The notes under the pieces were generated by a model. That model ran no database searches and was not told where the DNA came from. It was given only the letters and a program-made list of their open reading frames with translations. Both the position numbers and the translations under genes were made by a program. From GCA-2746795 sp964643965 (lineage in GTDB: Bacteria > Chloroflexota > Anaerolineae > Promineifilales > Promineifilaceae), in the NCBI GenBank assembly GCA_964643965.1, contig CAZXVH010000027.1:1-47659 (forward strand): 47,659 nt of DNA, written 5' to 3'. Of the stretch, positions 7,275 through 14,571 are shown in pieces. Each line of letters opens with the position of its first letter. Positions within the stretch are counted from its first letter, which is position 1.

Positions 7275-8573
7275 TTATAATAGCTGCGCCAGCCACGCCA
7301 CCACCGGCCCATTCAGGTAAACGCTTGCCGCCCGCTGATACGTCTCTAAATAAGGGCGCAGCGATTCTTTTGGCAGCCGGTCAGGATAGTTAGCCAACAA
7401 CCCTTCTATCCATTCAATATTAGCCGTCAACAAGTCCATATCACCCAGGGTCAACGCCGCCACGATATTCTCGCCAAAATCCTGGTTCGCATTCCGCCAA
7501 TATTTACTGGAGAGGGGCGCATCGGCCAGCGCTGCCATTACCTCAGACTCAATCAAGGTACGATTGGCAATGAATTGGGCCAATGCAGCTTCGTAGGCGG
7601 CAGAAACAGGCGTTATTTCAGGCGGCGCAACGGGTGAAGCCAGGAACCGTTCCACCTGCTGAGGCGCTCTTTGCAAATCAGACCCCAAAAAATAACCGGG
7701 AATATGCTTAACGGTGTCTGGAATGGTGGAAAAGACGCCGCCGCCAAAAGCCAATGGCATACTTTTCTCCAGGGCAAACTGAGCCACAGCCAGCAGTTTC
7801 CCGGCTGTCACCAAGGTTTGCGCCGCTACAATCAATAGACGGGCTTGGGAAGAGGCAACGGCCGTTTCCAATCGATCCACCGGCACATTTGCCCCCAAAT
7901 AAATCACAGGCCAGCCCCGATTGCGCAGCAGCAGCGTCAACAAAAGCACACCAAAGGTATGCTGCTCCTCCGGCGCACAAGCCACCAACAGCCGATCCGC
8001 CTTGATGGGCAGAGGCGCGGCATTGAGCAATGTTTCCAACTGGCGCACCGCCTGCGATGAAGCGAAATGTTCCTGTGGCACCGTTATTTTGCTTTCATAC
8101 CAGCCAATACCAACTTCTACCAACCCTTTTTGCAAGATTTCAAAACAAACTACTTCTGTCGGGAACATGGCGAATGCCTGCGCCAATGTCTGCCTGGCCC
8201 CCATTTCGTCAAAATTCAAGCAGGCGTTGAGCCACAAGTCCCTTAAATCAGACAAGCTTTCTCCCTCAATCGTCAAAGGGGCTGATTCAAGTTGCGCCTC
8301 TCCATAAGCCGTCAATGGTGATTCCCCTTTCTCTTCCAGATTTTGCCACAGATCGACGGCGCGGCTGATGCTCAACCCTTCCCCTTGCCGGTCGAGCAGC
8401 CATTTGAGCAAATCGATATCGTGTTGAGAATAGAGGCGATGACCGCCAGAAGTACGATCTGGCTGCGGCAAGCCATAACGACGTTCCCAGGCGCGCAGCG
8501 TGTCCGGTTTAATACCCGTTTCTTGCACAACAGCTTTCAAATTAAATGTGGGTGTGGTACCAGTGCTTGACAA
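7275..8573 (-). CDS. MerR-family regulator with adenosylcobalamin-binding domain (CarH/LitR-like)
   Basis: The N-terminal MerR-type helix-turn-helix reads FNLKAVVQETGIKPDTLRAW then RYGLPQPDR and GGHRLYSQHD. The four-helix linker contains Trp158 followed nine residues later by Glu168-His169, the Wx9EH signature of CarH. The B12 domain has E-Q-H-T-F-G (Glu203, His205, Gly208), the E/DxHxxG lower-ligand motif. In CarH this arrangement makes a green-light sensor that represses in the dark as a tetramer with adenosylcobalamin. I prefer a TTG start at 8573, preceded by GAGG, over the TTG at 8612; the protein is then 432 residues. A long C-terminal extension of about 110 residues is unusual. A PduO-type cobalamin adenosyltransferase is encoded at 39.4 kb. 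Confidence 0.87.
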   Translation of the reverse strand: MSSTGTTPTFNLKAVVQETGIKPDTLRAWERRYGLPQPDRTSGGHRLYSQHDIDLLKWLLDRQGEGLSISRAVDLWQNLEEKGESPLTAYGEAQLESAPLTIEGESLSDLRDLWLNACLNFDEMGARQTLAQAFAMFPTEVVCFEILQKGLVEVGIGWYESKITVPQEHFASSQAVRQLETLLNAAPLPIKADRLLVACAPEEQHTFGVLLLTLLLRNRGWPVIYLGANVPVDRLETAVASSQARLLIVAAQTLVTAGKLLAVAQFALEKSMPLAFGGGVFSTIPDTVKHIPGYFLGSDLQRAPQQVERFLASPVAPPEITPVSAAYEAALAQFIANRTLIESEVMAALADAPLSSKYWRNANQDFGENIVAALTLGDMDLLTANIEWIEGLLANYPDRLPKESLRPYLETYQRAASVYLNGPVVAWLAQLL

Positions 8574-8754
8574 AATATACCTCGACTCATTGCAGCGCCA
8601 GGCACGGGGCAAACCTATCCTGGTCGGTCCTGTCCGTTCATCCTGTGCCTACCGCTATTGTAAATATAAAGAGCTATTCTATACTCGTTATGGCCGCATC
8701 TCAGTCCCGAAGGGCTGCTTTCTGATCGTGCCCCCTGTAGTAAAAAAACGTCAG

Positions 8755-8782
8755 AGTATGTCCGTTGCGAGTATAACATACT
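8755..8782. promoter_or_regulatory. Candidate operator between the CarH-like gene and the divergent gene
   Basis: AGTATGT (8755-8761) and ACATACT (8776-8782) form a perfect 7-bp inverted repeat with a 14-bp spacer. A second, looser repeat AACATA-N8-TATGTT lies at 8811-8830, close to the start of the divergent gene. MerR-family proteins bind inverted repeats in such positions and often autoregulate. Assignment to the CarH-like protein is inference from position only. Confidence 0.4.
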
Positions 8783-8857
8783 TACACCATTTAAAAATTT
8801 GATTTATTAGAACATACGTGCTATTATGTTTAAAATCGTTATCGAATGGAGGTTCAA

Positions 8858-9325
8858 ATGTCACGATTGATATTTTCTGGCCCGGCCGAATTGCAGTTAC
8901 CTACCCCCTCAGTGTTGCGCTTTTTAGACCGACAGGTTGATTTTGTCGCCTATGAAGTCACCGGCTTTGAAGAGAGCCTGCTGTTACTCGATTACCGCAG
9001 CAGCCAGCAAACCACACATGGGCTACGACCCGGCGCATCATTAACGGCCGTTCCCACTAACTTTCAATATGCTGCCCACCTGGAAATTTGGGAATTCAGC
9101 CCCGACCATCTGCAAATTGAACTCCACGACACCATCCGCACCCAGGCGCCCTGGGTTTTCTCCCTGGTGTTGACGCCCGGCCAGATTCAACCCAACCGCC
9201 GCGCCTTCTTTCAACGCATTGCCCCCGTGCCTGACAGCAGCCAGGCCGTCATGACGCTAAACCGGCAGGTGGGCAAAACCCCACTTTCCGCCCCAGCGCC
9301 CATGCTCGCCGCCATCCCTGCTTGA
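8858..9325 (+). CDS. Hypothetical protein divergent from the CarH-like gene
   Basis: This 155-residue protein has no membrane segments, cysteine motifs or recognised domain. The ATG at 8858 is chosen because GGAGG lies just upstream; an in-frame ATG at 8846 is within that site. The middle of the protein (EVTGFEESLLLLDYRS, HLEIWEFSPDHLQIELHD) alternates in the way of beta strands. It is transcribed away from the CarH-like regulator across a 284-bp shared promoter region containing inverted repeats, so it is a plausible target of that regulator. I do not recognise homologues. Confidence 0.6.
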   Translation: MSRLIFSGPAELQLPTPSVLRFLDRQVDFVAYEVTGFEESLLLLDYRSSQQTTHGLRPGASLTAVPTNFQYAAHLEIWEFSPDHLQIELHDTIRTQAPWVFSLVLTPGQIQPNRRAFFQRIAPVPDSSQAVMTLNRQVGKTPLSAPAPMLAAIPA

Positions 9326-9372
9326 GCGAATAAACATCGCCACAGGATACGTCTCATTCATGGCGTACCTCC

Positions 9373-9517
9373 AGCTGAGTGGAAATCATAACAACCAAGC
9401 GCCTTCTAATCTCAACAACTATGCCTTCGTCTCCAAGCCACCCGGCCCACCTTAGCCATGCATTTTGCCATCACTACATCACTGCCCAGGACGCGATGGC
9501 AAGGAATGATAATGGGA
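9373..9517 (-). pseudogene. Decayed duplicate of the 3' end of ogt
   Basis: The sequence is about 90% identical to 10081-10217, the last codons and downstream flank of the intact ogt gene, in the same orientation. It carries an 8-bp insertion (an imperfect ATCACTAC duplication) that breaks the frame, and several substitutions. It corresponds to roughly the last 40 codons of Ogt, starting near the IPCHRV active-site loop. No further upstream part of the gene remains. Together the two copies flank the toxin-antitoxin pair as direct repeats. Confidence 0.88.
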
Positions 9518-9530
9518 ACTTAAATAGTGC

Positions 9531-9806
9531 TCAAGGGAATTTTCGATAAATTTCGCGGCGGTGTAAAACGCGCTGGAATTCTATGCTTTGCTTCTCGGGG
9601 TCAATTTTTAATCCCACACGATATTGCCCAATACGCAGTTTGTAATAGGTTTGATAACCGCTGAGTTTTTGCACTTTGCCTTTCAAGAATGGATCAGCCT
9701 GGATATCTGCGCCAAAAGCAATTTGCTCCACCCGTTCACGAATTGATTTTGGTAAACGCGATAATTCTTTCAGGAATGTTCGCGTATATTGAATATGCCA
9801 TGTCAT
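9531..9806 (-). CDS. RelE/ParE-family toxin
   Basis: This 91-residue protein matches the RelE/ParE fold in size and order: an N-terminal strand (WHIQYTRTFLKELSRLPKS), helices, and C-terminal strands (YYKLRIGQYRVGLKIDP, IEFQRVLHRREIYRKFP). The conserved 'K-L-x-G..Y.LRIGQYRV' segment and the final HR-IYR residues are typical of ribosome-dependent mRNA interferases of the YafQ/RelE kind. Its start overlaps the stop of the antitoxin gene by 4 bp, the standard arrangement of type II modules. The pair sits in a cassette flanked by duplicated ogt 3' ends. Whether the target is mRNA or gyrase cannot be decided from sequence. Confidence 0.9.
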   Translation of the reverse strand: MTWHIQYTRTFLKELSRLPKSIRERVEQIAFGADIQADPFLKGKVQKLSGYQTYYKLRIGQYRVGLKIDPEKQSIEFQRVLHRREIYRKFP

Positions 9807-10036
9807 GAGTCAGCTTGAGCTAAATAAGTGCGATAAGCGTTTAAGGCATCTTCACCTTCAAGTCGTTCATCGTCTTCAACTTCAGCCATCAACCGACCCA
9901 GTCGTTCATCTTCAGCGATGTCTTGCAACAATAATTGGAGGGATTTCCAGGTATTGAGGTCAAGCAAAACGGCCGTTTGCTGGCCTTCACTATCTACAAC
10001 ATATTGCACGGCATCTAACATCTCATCAATGCTCAT
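9803..10036 (-). CDS. Type II antitoxin, Phd/YefM- or RelB-like
   Basis: This 77-residue acidic protein precedes the toxin gene with a 4-bp overlap. It starts MSIDEMLDAVQYVVDSEGQQ and then reads TAVLLDLNTWKSLQLLLQDIAEDERL, the usual 'hydrophobic-L-x-L-x-x-W-x-x-L' segment of Phd/YefM-like antitoxins. The C-terminus is rich in Asp and Glu, as expected for the toxin-wrapping tail. I choose the second of two adjacent ATG codons because it lies at better spacing from GAGG. A copy of AACGGCCGTT encodes the TAV in its core. It probably represses its own promoter together with the toxin. Confidence 0.82.
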   Translation of the reverse strand: MSIDEMLDAVQYVVDSEGQQTAVLLDLNTWKSLQLLLQDIAEDERLGRLMAEVEDDERLEGEDALNAYRTYLAQADS

Positions 10037-10093
10037 CATTCACCTCAACGACGGATAATTTCATTCAGTATAGCACATTCAGCTGGGTGGAAA

Positions 10094-10624
10094 TCACAAC
10101 AACCAGGCGCCTTCTAATCTCAACAACCACGCCTTCGTCTCCAAGCCACCTGGCCCACCATAGCCATGCAATTTGCCATCACTGCCCAGTACGCGATGGC
10201 AGGGGATGATGATGGGTATCGGGTTGGTGGCGTTGGCGCGCCCCATGGCCCGCACCGCTTTGGGTTTGCCGATTTGGGCAGCCACATCGGCATAGCTGAG
10301 GTATTTGCCATAGGGAATAGCGTAGACGGCCCGCAGCGCCGTTTGCTGGAAGGGCGTCATCACAGACCAGTCGAGGGGCAAGTCAAACTGGCGGCGCTGT
10401 TGGTGGAAGTATTCGGTTAGCTGGTCAAGGGCCGGAGATACTTTTTCTGAATTGTAAGCGGGCGACAGGCCCGTCAGTTTGACCACTTCTGCTTCGATAC
10501 GCTCCCGTTCGCGCCACAAACTGACGGCGACGATGCCTTGTTCGGAAACGGCCGTCCATATCTGTCCAAAATAGGGGACGTCTCGTTCACCAATCCAGGT
10601 TTGTTTCTTCACTTTTGTTGTCAT
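10094..10624 (-). CDS. ogt: Methylated-DNA-protein cysteine methyltransferase
   Basis: This 176-residue DNA repair protein removes O6-alkyl groups from guanine by irreversible transfer to its active-site cysteine. IIPCHRVLGSDG places that residue at Cys142, and the DNA-binding helix with RAMGRANATNPIP precedes it (Arg finger and Asn hinge present). The N-terminal half is the short alpha/beta domain usual for Ogt. Length is normal. Its last ~40 codons plus flank are duplicated at 9373-9517, on the far side of a toxin-antitoxin module. The intact gene retains its own 3' end. Confidence 0.95.
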   Translation of the reverse strand: MTTKVKKQTWIGERDVPYFGQIWTAVSEQGIVAVSLWRERERIEAEVVKLTGLSPAYNSEKVSPALDQLTEYFHQQRRQFDLPLDWSVMTPFQQTALRAVYAIPYGKYLSYADVAAQIGKPKAVRAMGRANATNPIPIIIPCHRVLGSDGKLHGYGGPGGLETKAWLLRLEGAWLL

Positions 10625-10712
10625 GAGAGAACCTTTTTATCTACAGATTTCACAAGTTTCACAGATTTTTGTTTCGTTTCTCTTTGTGCCTTTGCTTCTT
10701 GGCGCCGATGCG

Positions 10713-11387
10713 TTAAAGGGAAAAGCGTAATGCATAAGCCGCCACCGCAAAGGCAGAAGCCACGTTGAGCGAGTTCTTCACGCCTTGCATGGGCAGCATG
10801 ATTGTCTGGTCGCAGATCGCCAGGATACCGGGGTCAACGCCTGCGATTTCGTTACCGACGACCAGCACAACAGGTTCCGCAGCGTTGATCTGGAGGTTTG
10901 GGAGCAGGATGGCGGTGGGGGTACATTCCAGGGCCAGCAGTTGATAACCACGTTGTTTGAGGGAAACGGCCGTTTCCAGCCCATTGCCACTCTTTGTCCA
11001 GCCCACCGACTTTTCCGCGCCGAGCGCCGTCTTGGCAATCTTCGGGTGATCGGGGGACGGCGTGATGCCGCAGCAGTGCAGATGGCTCACCCCTGCCCCA
11101 TCGGCCGTGCGCAAAATGGAACCGACGTTATAGATGCTGCGAATATTATCCAGCAGCGCCTCAATCACCACTCCCCCCGTCACAGCCAACGGTTCCGGCT
11201 TGAAACCTTCAGCATAGGTCTCCGCCACGGCCGTCGGCGACTGGCAAAGCGGGCAGGACTCGCCCGAAGCCCGCTCATCCGTCACTGGAAAGCGGAAGCG
11301 GCAATGGGGGTTGGGGCATTGGCGAACTTGGAAGTTCATAGTGAACTGTTTATTTTTGTATTCAACTGGCGCCATTGTGATGCTCAT
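10713..11387 (-). CDS. TrmH/SpoU-family RNA 2'-O-methyltransferase with N-terminal zinc ribbon
   Basis: This 224-residue protein transfers a methyl group from S-adenosylmethionine to a ribose 2'-OH. The SPOUT motifs are complete: DNIRSIYNVGSILRTADGAG (motif 1, with the catalytic Arg), VLVVGNEIAGVD (motif 2) and LPMQGVKNSLNVASAFAVAAY (motif 3). Before them is an unusual zinc ribbon with CPNPHC and CPLC. Two starts are possible: ATG at 11387, with a weak purine stretch, or ATG at 11339, which would begin MNFQVRQCPNPHC and is closer to the domain. The RNA substrate (rRNA or tRNA) cannot be told from the sequence. Confidence 0.87.
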   Translation of the reverse strand: MSITMAPVEYKNKQFTMNFQVRQCPNPHCRFRFPVTDERASGESCPLCQSPTAVAETYAEGFKPEPLAVTGGVVIEALLDNIRSIYNVGSILRTADGAGVSHLHCCGITPSPDHPKIAKTALGAEKSVGWTKSGNGLETAVSLKQRGYQLLALECTPTAILLPNLQINAAEPVVLVVGNEIAGVDPGILAICDQTIMLPMQGVKNSLNVASAFAVAAYALRFSL

Positions 11388-11415
11388 TTCTCATCCCCAC
11401 AATTTTCTAAAAGCC

Positions 11416-11493
11416 AACCGCAAAGACCACAAAGGACGCGGAGATTAAACCAGCCCAGGAGGTCCTCCGCGCTCTCTGCATCCTCCGCGGTTA
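11416..11493. repeat. Intergenic palindromic element with CCGCGCTCTCTGC, copy 1
   Basis: AACCGCAAAGACC and GGACGCGGAG form the left arm, and CTCCGCGCTCTCTGC followed by CCTCCGCGGTT the right arm, giving a foldable inverted repeat of about 78 bp. A related copy lies at 24501-24578, also intergenic. No coding capacity is evident. Confidence 0.75.
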
Positions 11494-11496
11494 AAT

Positions 11497-11732
11497 TTAT
11501 TTATCAGCTATATCCTCATACAAATAAGCGCCAGGAAAATCAGCGGCGACTTCCTTTTTCTTGCCGCTCCACTGCTCGATCTGGATACGGAAAACGGCCG
11601 TTCCCCCTGCACCGTCGCCAGATAACCCACCGCCCCCCGGTGGAGCAGCGCTTTCAGCCACGTTTCATCCGTCACTTCCCGATCTGCTCGCCGCACCTGG
11701 TTTGGCGCTAACTCTGTGTAATAGTTTGCCAT
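11497..11732 (-). pseudogene. Nim/pyridoxamine 5'-phosphate oxidase-like gene with internal deletion and frame change
   Basis: The first 46 codons (MANYYTELAPNQVRRADREV to GYLATVQGERPF) are the N-terminus of the flavin-binding Nim-like pyridoxamine 5'-phosphate oxidase family, with an AAAGGATG ribosome-binding region. Then the family sequence jumps, in another reading frame, to TAVFRIQIEQWSGKKKEV and ends at TAA (11497-11499); this is the usual C-terminus of the family. About 100 residues between them are missing. The junction is exactly one AACGGCCGTT (11593-11602), which reads ERPF in the first frame and TAVF in the second. If translated, the frame continues to 11508 with unrelated residues. 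It is probably non-functional. Confidence 0.82.
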
Positions 11733-11867
11733 CGCACATCCTTTTTCCGCTGAGACAACTGCCAGTCGGCCGCGCATTATCCGTTATTCAGGCTGCCTTG
11801 ACAACGCGCTAACCTCTACAAACGTTTGTTGTTATCATTAGTCCGAAACAGTTCAGGAGGGAATAGA

Positions 11868-11933
11868 ATGAGCCATGTTCAACAAAGTGGGCCAAACTTG
11901 CACAAGTTTGGCCCACTTTACATCAAGAATTGA
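11868..11933 (+). CDS. Possible 21-residue ORF with strong ribosome-binding site
   Basis: An ATG preceded by CAGGAGGGAATAG opens a 21-codon frame (MSHVQQSGPNLHKFGPLYIKN) whose centre is a perfect 17-bp palindrome. The ribosome-binding site is better than most in the window, which is why it is listed. It could be a leader peptide, the remnant of a larger gene, or chance. There is no conservation evidence. Confidence 0.25.
   Translation: MSHVQQSGPNLHKFGPLYIKN
11884..11919. terminator. Perfect 17-bp hairpin downstream of hsp20
   Basis: AAAGTGGGCCAAACTTG and CAAGTTTGGCCCACTTT are exact reverse complements with a 2-nt spacer. It lies 38 bp after the stop of the minus-strand hsp20 gene and before the Nim-like pseudogene. 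The T-rich flank on the minus strand (CTTTGTTG) is short, but the position fits a terminator. Confidence 0.65.
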
Positions 11934-11956
11934 CCTGATCTCAACAGGTTAAACTT

Positions 11957-12367
11957 TTAGGCAGGCTTCACCTCAATCCGGCGTGTGCGTGGACCAGAAG
12001 CAAACGGCATGTGCAGTTTCAAAACCCCATTTTTAATGGTGGCTTCAATCTTTTCCTGATCCACTTCGTCGGATAATTTAAATGAGCGCCGGAAATTGCC
12101 CACCTCATACTCGGCATGGGCTAATTCATATCCCTCTGGCCAGGTATGCGCCACCTGTCCATCCAAAGTAAGGATACCCTTCTCCAGCACAATATCCAGA
12201 TTGTTTTCATCTACGCCTGGCAAGTCGGCTAAGATCAGGATGCCGTCAGGCTTTTCAAAGATATCTACGCGCGGCACATAAGTGTGCCCCGGACGAGTAC
12301 CCTCTACCCCCTCAGGAGCAGCGACTTCTTCTTTTGTCGTTTCAAATTCTTTGATTTGTTCACTCAT
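11957..12367 (-). CDS. Hsp20/alpha-crystallin small heat-shock protein
   Basis: This 136-residue protein is an ATP-independent holdase that binds unfolding proteins. The alpha-crystallin domain begins at about residue 31 (PRVDIFEKPDGILILADLPGVD) and ends with the A-x-x-x-N-G-V-L motif (ATIKNGVLKLHMP) near residue 115. The N-terminal arm is short and acidic, and the C-terminus lacks a clear I-x-I motif, having RRIEVKPA. It follows a second hsp20 gene on the same strand with 107 bp between, so the pair may be co-regulated. The two proteins are clearly diverged, not a recent duplication. Confidence 0.95.
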   Translation of the reverse strand: MSEQIKEFETTKEEVAAPEGVEGTRPGHTYVPRVDIFEKPDGILILADLPGVDENNLDIVLEKGILTLDGQVAHTWPEGYELAHAEYEVGNFRRSFKLSDEVDQEKIEATIKNGVLKLHMPFASGPRTRRIEVKPA

Positions 12368-12389
12368 TTTCTACTCTCCTTTTTAGGAA

Positions 12390-12408
12390 TGCGGACAGCT
12401 TGTCCGCA
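12390..12408. repeat. TGCGGACA/TGTCCGCA hairpin element, copy 1
   Basis: TGCGGACA and TGTCCGCA form an 8-bp stem with a 3-nt loop between the two hsp20 genes. The same sequence family recurs at 37757-37783 beside the assembly gap. A further inverted motif GGTCTGGAGACC follows at about 12436. Confidence 0.7.
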
Positions 12409-12474
12409 CAAGCTAAGTACAGAATGCTGTGGCCGGTCTGGAGACCGGTGGGAGCCATTCGCAATGTCTAACTT

Positions 12475-12906
12475 CTACGCGGTATGAACGGTGATCTTCT
12501 TCGGTTTTTCATCTTCAGCGCGGGGCAGAGTCACAGTCAAAACGCCATTTTTAAATGTCGCTTCAATCTGATCTGCTTCGATGCGATAAGGCAGCATCAA
12601 TGAGCGTTTAAACTTGCCGCAGCCTCGTTCTTGCCGGTGTACCTTGACATCTTCATCCATCTCTTCAGGCTGCCGGGAACCGGTTAAGGTCAAGGTTTTA
12701 TCGGCGATTGCGATCTCCAGGTTGTCGGGATCTACGCCTGGGATTTCGGCCGTTACCAGCACATTCTCGGTATTAGACCACACATTGAGAGCCGGAAAAG
12801 TTGGCGCACGCCGCAGCATGAAGCCGTCAGACATTCGGTCTAAATTGCGGCGCATTCTTTCCATTTCTTGCCACATGGGACGTCCATTATAGGTTTTCCA
12901 GAACAT
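12475..12906 (-). CDS. Hsp20/alpha-crystallin small heat-shock protein
   Basis: This 143-residue chaperone has a basic N-terminal arm rich in Met and Arg (MWQEMERMRRNLDRMSDGF), then an alpha-crystallin domain from about residue 41 (LNVWSNTENVLVTAEIPGVD) to ATFKNGVLTVTLPRAE. The C-terminal KKITVHTA carries an I-T-V motif that can bind the groove of a neighbouring dimer. It is the first gene of the hsp20 pair. A TTTTACCTCC complement gives it a strong GGAGGTAAA ribosome-binding site. Upstream is an inverted repeat that may serve stress control. Confidence 0.95.
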   Translation of the reverse strand: MFWKTYNGRPMWQEMERMRRNLDRMSDGFMLRRAPTFPALNVWSNTENVLVTAEIPGVDPDNLEIAIADKTLTLTGSRQPEEMDEDVKVHRQERGCGKFKRSLMLPYRIEADQIEATFKNGVLTVTLPRAEDEKPKKITVHTA

Positions 12907-12930
12907 AATCTTTTACCTCCATTGAAATTA

Positions 12931-12985
12931 AACTCCCTCGAGGTTGCCTGTGTATATTTTACCTGCAATAATCTTCAAGGGAGTT
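12931..12985. promoter_or_regulatory. Inverted repeat upstream of the hsp20 pair
   Basis: AACTCCCT (12931-12938) and AGGGAGTT (12978-12985) are exact reverse complements separated by 39 bp, just before the first hsp20 gene. It does not match CIRCE (TTAGCACTC-N9-GAGTGCTAA). It may be an operator for an unknown heat-shock regulator or an RNA structure in the leader. Confidence 0.35.
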
Positions 12986-13137
12986 GATTGATACTCAAAA
13001 ACCCTATAGATATGCTTAAGATTTTAAATTTGTTCTGTTAGATTCTGGTTAGAGGAAGATCAATTTAAGGTAAGATTAGTCTGGATTTTTTGAAAACATG
13101 GTAGCATCTCAGCTATCCTTCCCAACAGGCGGCAGCC

Positions 13138-14571
13138 ATGACAAAACCAGATCATTTCCCCCACAATTTAGATGACGATACAGAACAGGCAGAGGTAGAA
13201 AACGGCCGTTTCTTCCCTCCACCCCTCATCCCACCGTTAACCTCCCCAGAACCACCGCCCAAAAAGAAGCGTGGCTGTTGGTTTGTCGGTCTGTCCAGCT
13301 TAATCATCGTCAGTCTGCTCGCCTTTGCCCTGGTCAGTCTGCTGCAATTTGGCCGCGCAGGGATTGCTGCCTGGTCGCCGCCCTGGTTGACGCCCACCCC
13401 CTCCCTGGCCCAGGCCGGCCGCATTGCCTATATTGGCGCTCAAGGACAGCTGTATACCGTGCAGCCCAATGGCGAAAACGAGCGCCAACTTACCCACGAA
13501 CGCTTCCCGTTCCAATTCCCCGCCTGGGATCACCTGGGGGAGCAAGTGGCGGTCATCGGCGGCGGCAGCGTCGTGATTGTGCTGGATTCAGATGAATCCG
13601 TTCCTTACTCGCTATACGAAAGTGATGTGCAAGCCCCCTTTTACCTCTCCTGGTCGCCAGACGACAGCCAGATCAGCTTCCTTTCTAACTCTCAGCGCGG
13701 CATTGCTCTGCGCGTGGTTCCCGCCAATGGCAGCCGTGAGGCGGAGATACGCGGCCTGGGCAGCCCGTTTTATTGGGATTGGCTGGCGGACAGCCGCCAG
13801 ATGTTGGTCCACAGCGGCACAGCGGGTGAAAATGCCCAACTCGCTGTTTTGCAAGCCGATGGCACAATGGACGAGATCGCCCCGCCCGGCTCATTTCAAG
13901 CGCCGGGCGTTTCCGCCAACGGCCGTTACTGGGCCTATGCGGAATATGTGGGGGACGACCAAAGCTGGCTGGTCATCAGCGACACGGAAACGGGTGAGCA
14001 GTGGCAAGAACGCCATCCGGCTGTGATCGCCATGAGTTGGAGTCCGGCAGACGACAAACTGGCTTATATCAGCGGGTTGGGCCACAACAACTCATTTTGG
14101 GGACCAATGCGTTTGTTCGATACCGCCACCGGTGAGGTCAGCCTGCTCAGTGACAATCAGGTATTGGCTTTCTTTTGGTCGCCGGACGGCCGTTATATCG
14201 CCAGCTTCAACACGGGAGACATAAACCGGGATTTTGGCGTGAATGTGGTAAATCGCGCCAGATCAGAACACGATAGACAGGCAAAAACGGCCGTTCAACC
14301 CAACCCTCACCAGTTTAACCTGGCCATCATTGATGTAGCATCTGGCGCCGAAACGCAGATAATGAGCTTTTTTCCCACCGGCATCTTCATCAGCCAATTT
14401 TTGCCTTTCTTTGACCAATATGCTTTAAGCCATAACATCTGGTCGCCAAACAGCGACGCCGTGGTAATGCCGGTACGAGAACAAGGGGAAAGCCGCGTCA
14501 AAGTGGTGCGCATTAACGGCAGTGAAACTATCGATTTAGGGCGCGGAGATATGCCTTTCTGGAGTCGATGA
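13138..14571 (+). CDS. Membrane-anchored TolB/WD40-like beta-propeller protein
   Basis: This 477-residue protein has a cytoplasmic N-terminal tail with KKKR at 42-45, one membrane helix at about 49-71, and an external domain made of PD40-like blades. Blade signatures are GRIAYIGAQGQLYTVQPNG, SPDDSQISFLS, SPADDKLAYIS and SPDGRYIASF. Such propellers mediate protein contacts or sense ligands at the cell surface. It overlaps the next gene, a lipoprotein hydrolase, by 4 bp (ATGA), so the two are coupled and may work together outside the membrane. The exact partner is unknown. Confidence 0.8.
   Translation: MTKPDHFPHNLDDDTEQAEVENGRFFPPPLIPPLTSPEPPPKKKRGCWFVGLSSLIIVSLLAFALVSLLQFGRAGIAAWSPPWLTPTPSLAQAGRIAYIGAQGQLYTVQPNGENERQLTHERFPFQFPAWDHLGEQVAVIGGGSVVIVLDSDESVPYSLYESDVQAPFYLSWSPDDSQISFLSNSQRGIALRVVPANGSREAEIRGLGSPFYWDWLADSRQMLVHSGTAGENAQLAVLQADGTMDEIAPPGSFQAPGVSANGRYWAYAEYVGDDQSWLVISDTETGEQWQERHPAVIAMSWSPADDKLAYISGLGHNNSFWGPMRLFDTATGEVSLLSDNQVLAFFWSPDGRYIASFNTGDINRDFGVNVVNRARSEHDRQAKTAVQPNPHQFNLAIIDVASGAETQIMSFFPTGIFISQFLPFFDQYALSHNIWSPNSDAVVMPVREQGESRVKVVRINGSETIDLGRGDMPFWSR

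Noticed and set aside
9373..10217. TA cassette as a classical transposon or integrative element
   Set aside because: There are no terminal inverted repeats, transposase or integrase; only direct repeats of ogt sequence are seen.
10785..11711. 308-residue plus-strand frame
   Set aside because: It lies opposite the TrmH-family gene and the Nim-like pseudogene, both of which have clear family motifs. Its composition (many His, Arg and Gln) is typical of antisense frames.
11508..11777. 89-residue frame taken as an intact pyridoxamine oxidase-like gene
   Set aside because: Only the first 46 codons after the real start fit the family; the rest is out of frame with the true C-terminus, so it is listed as a pseudogene.
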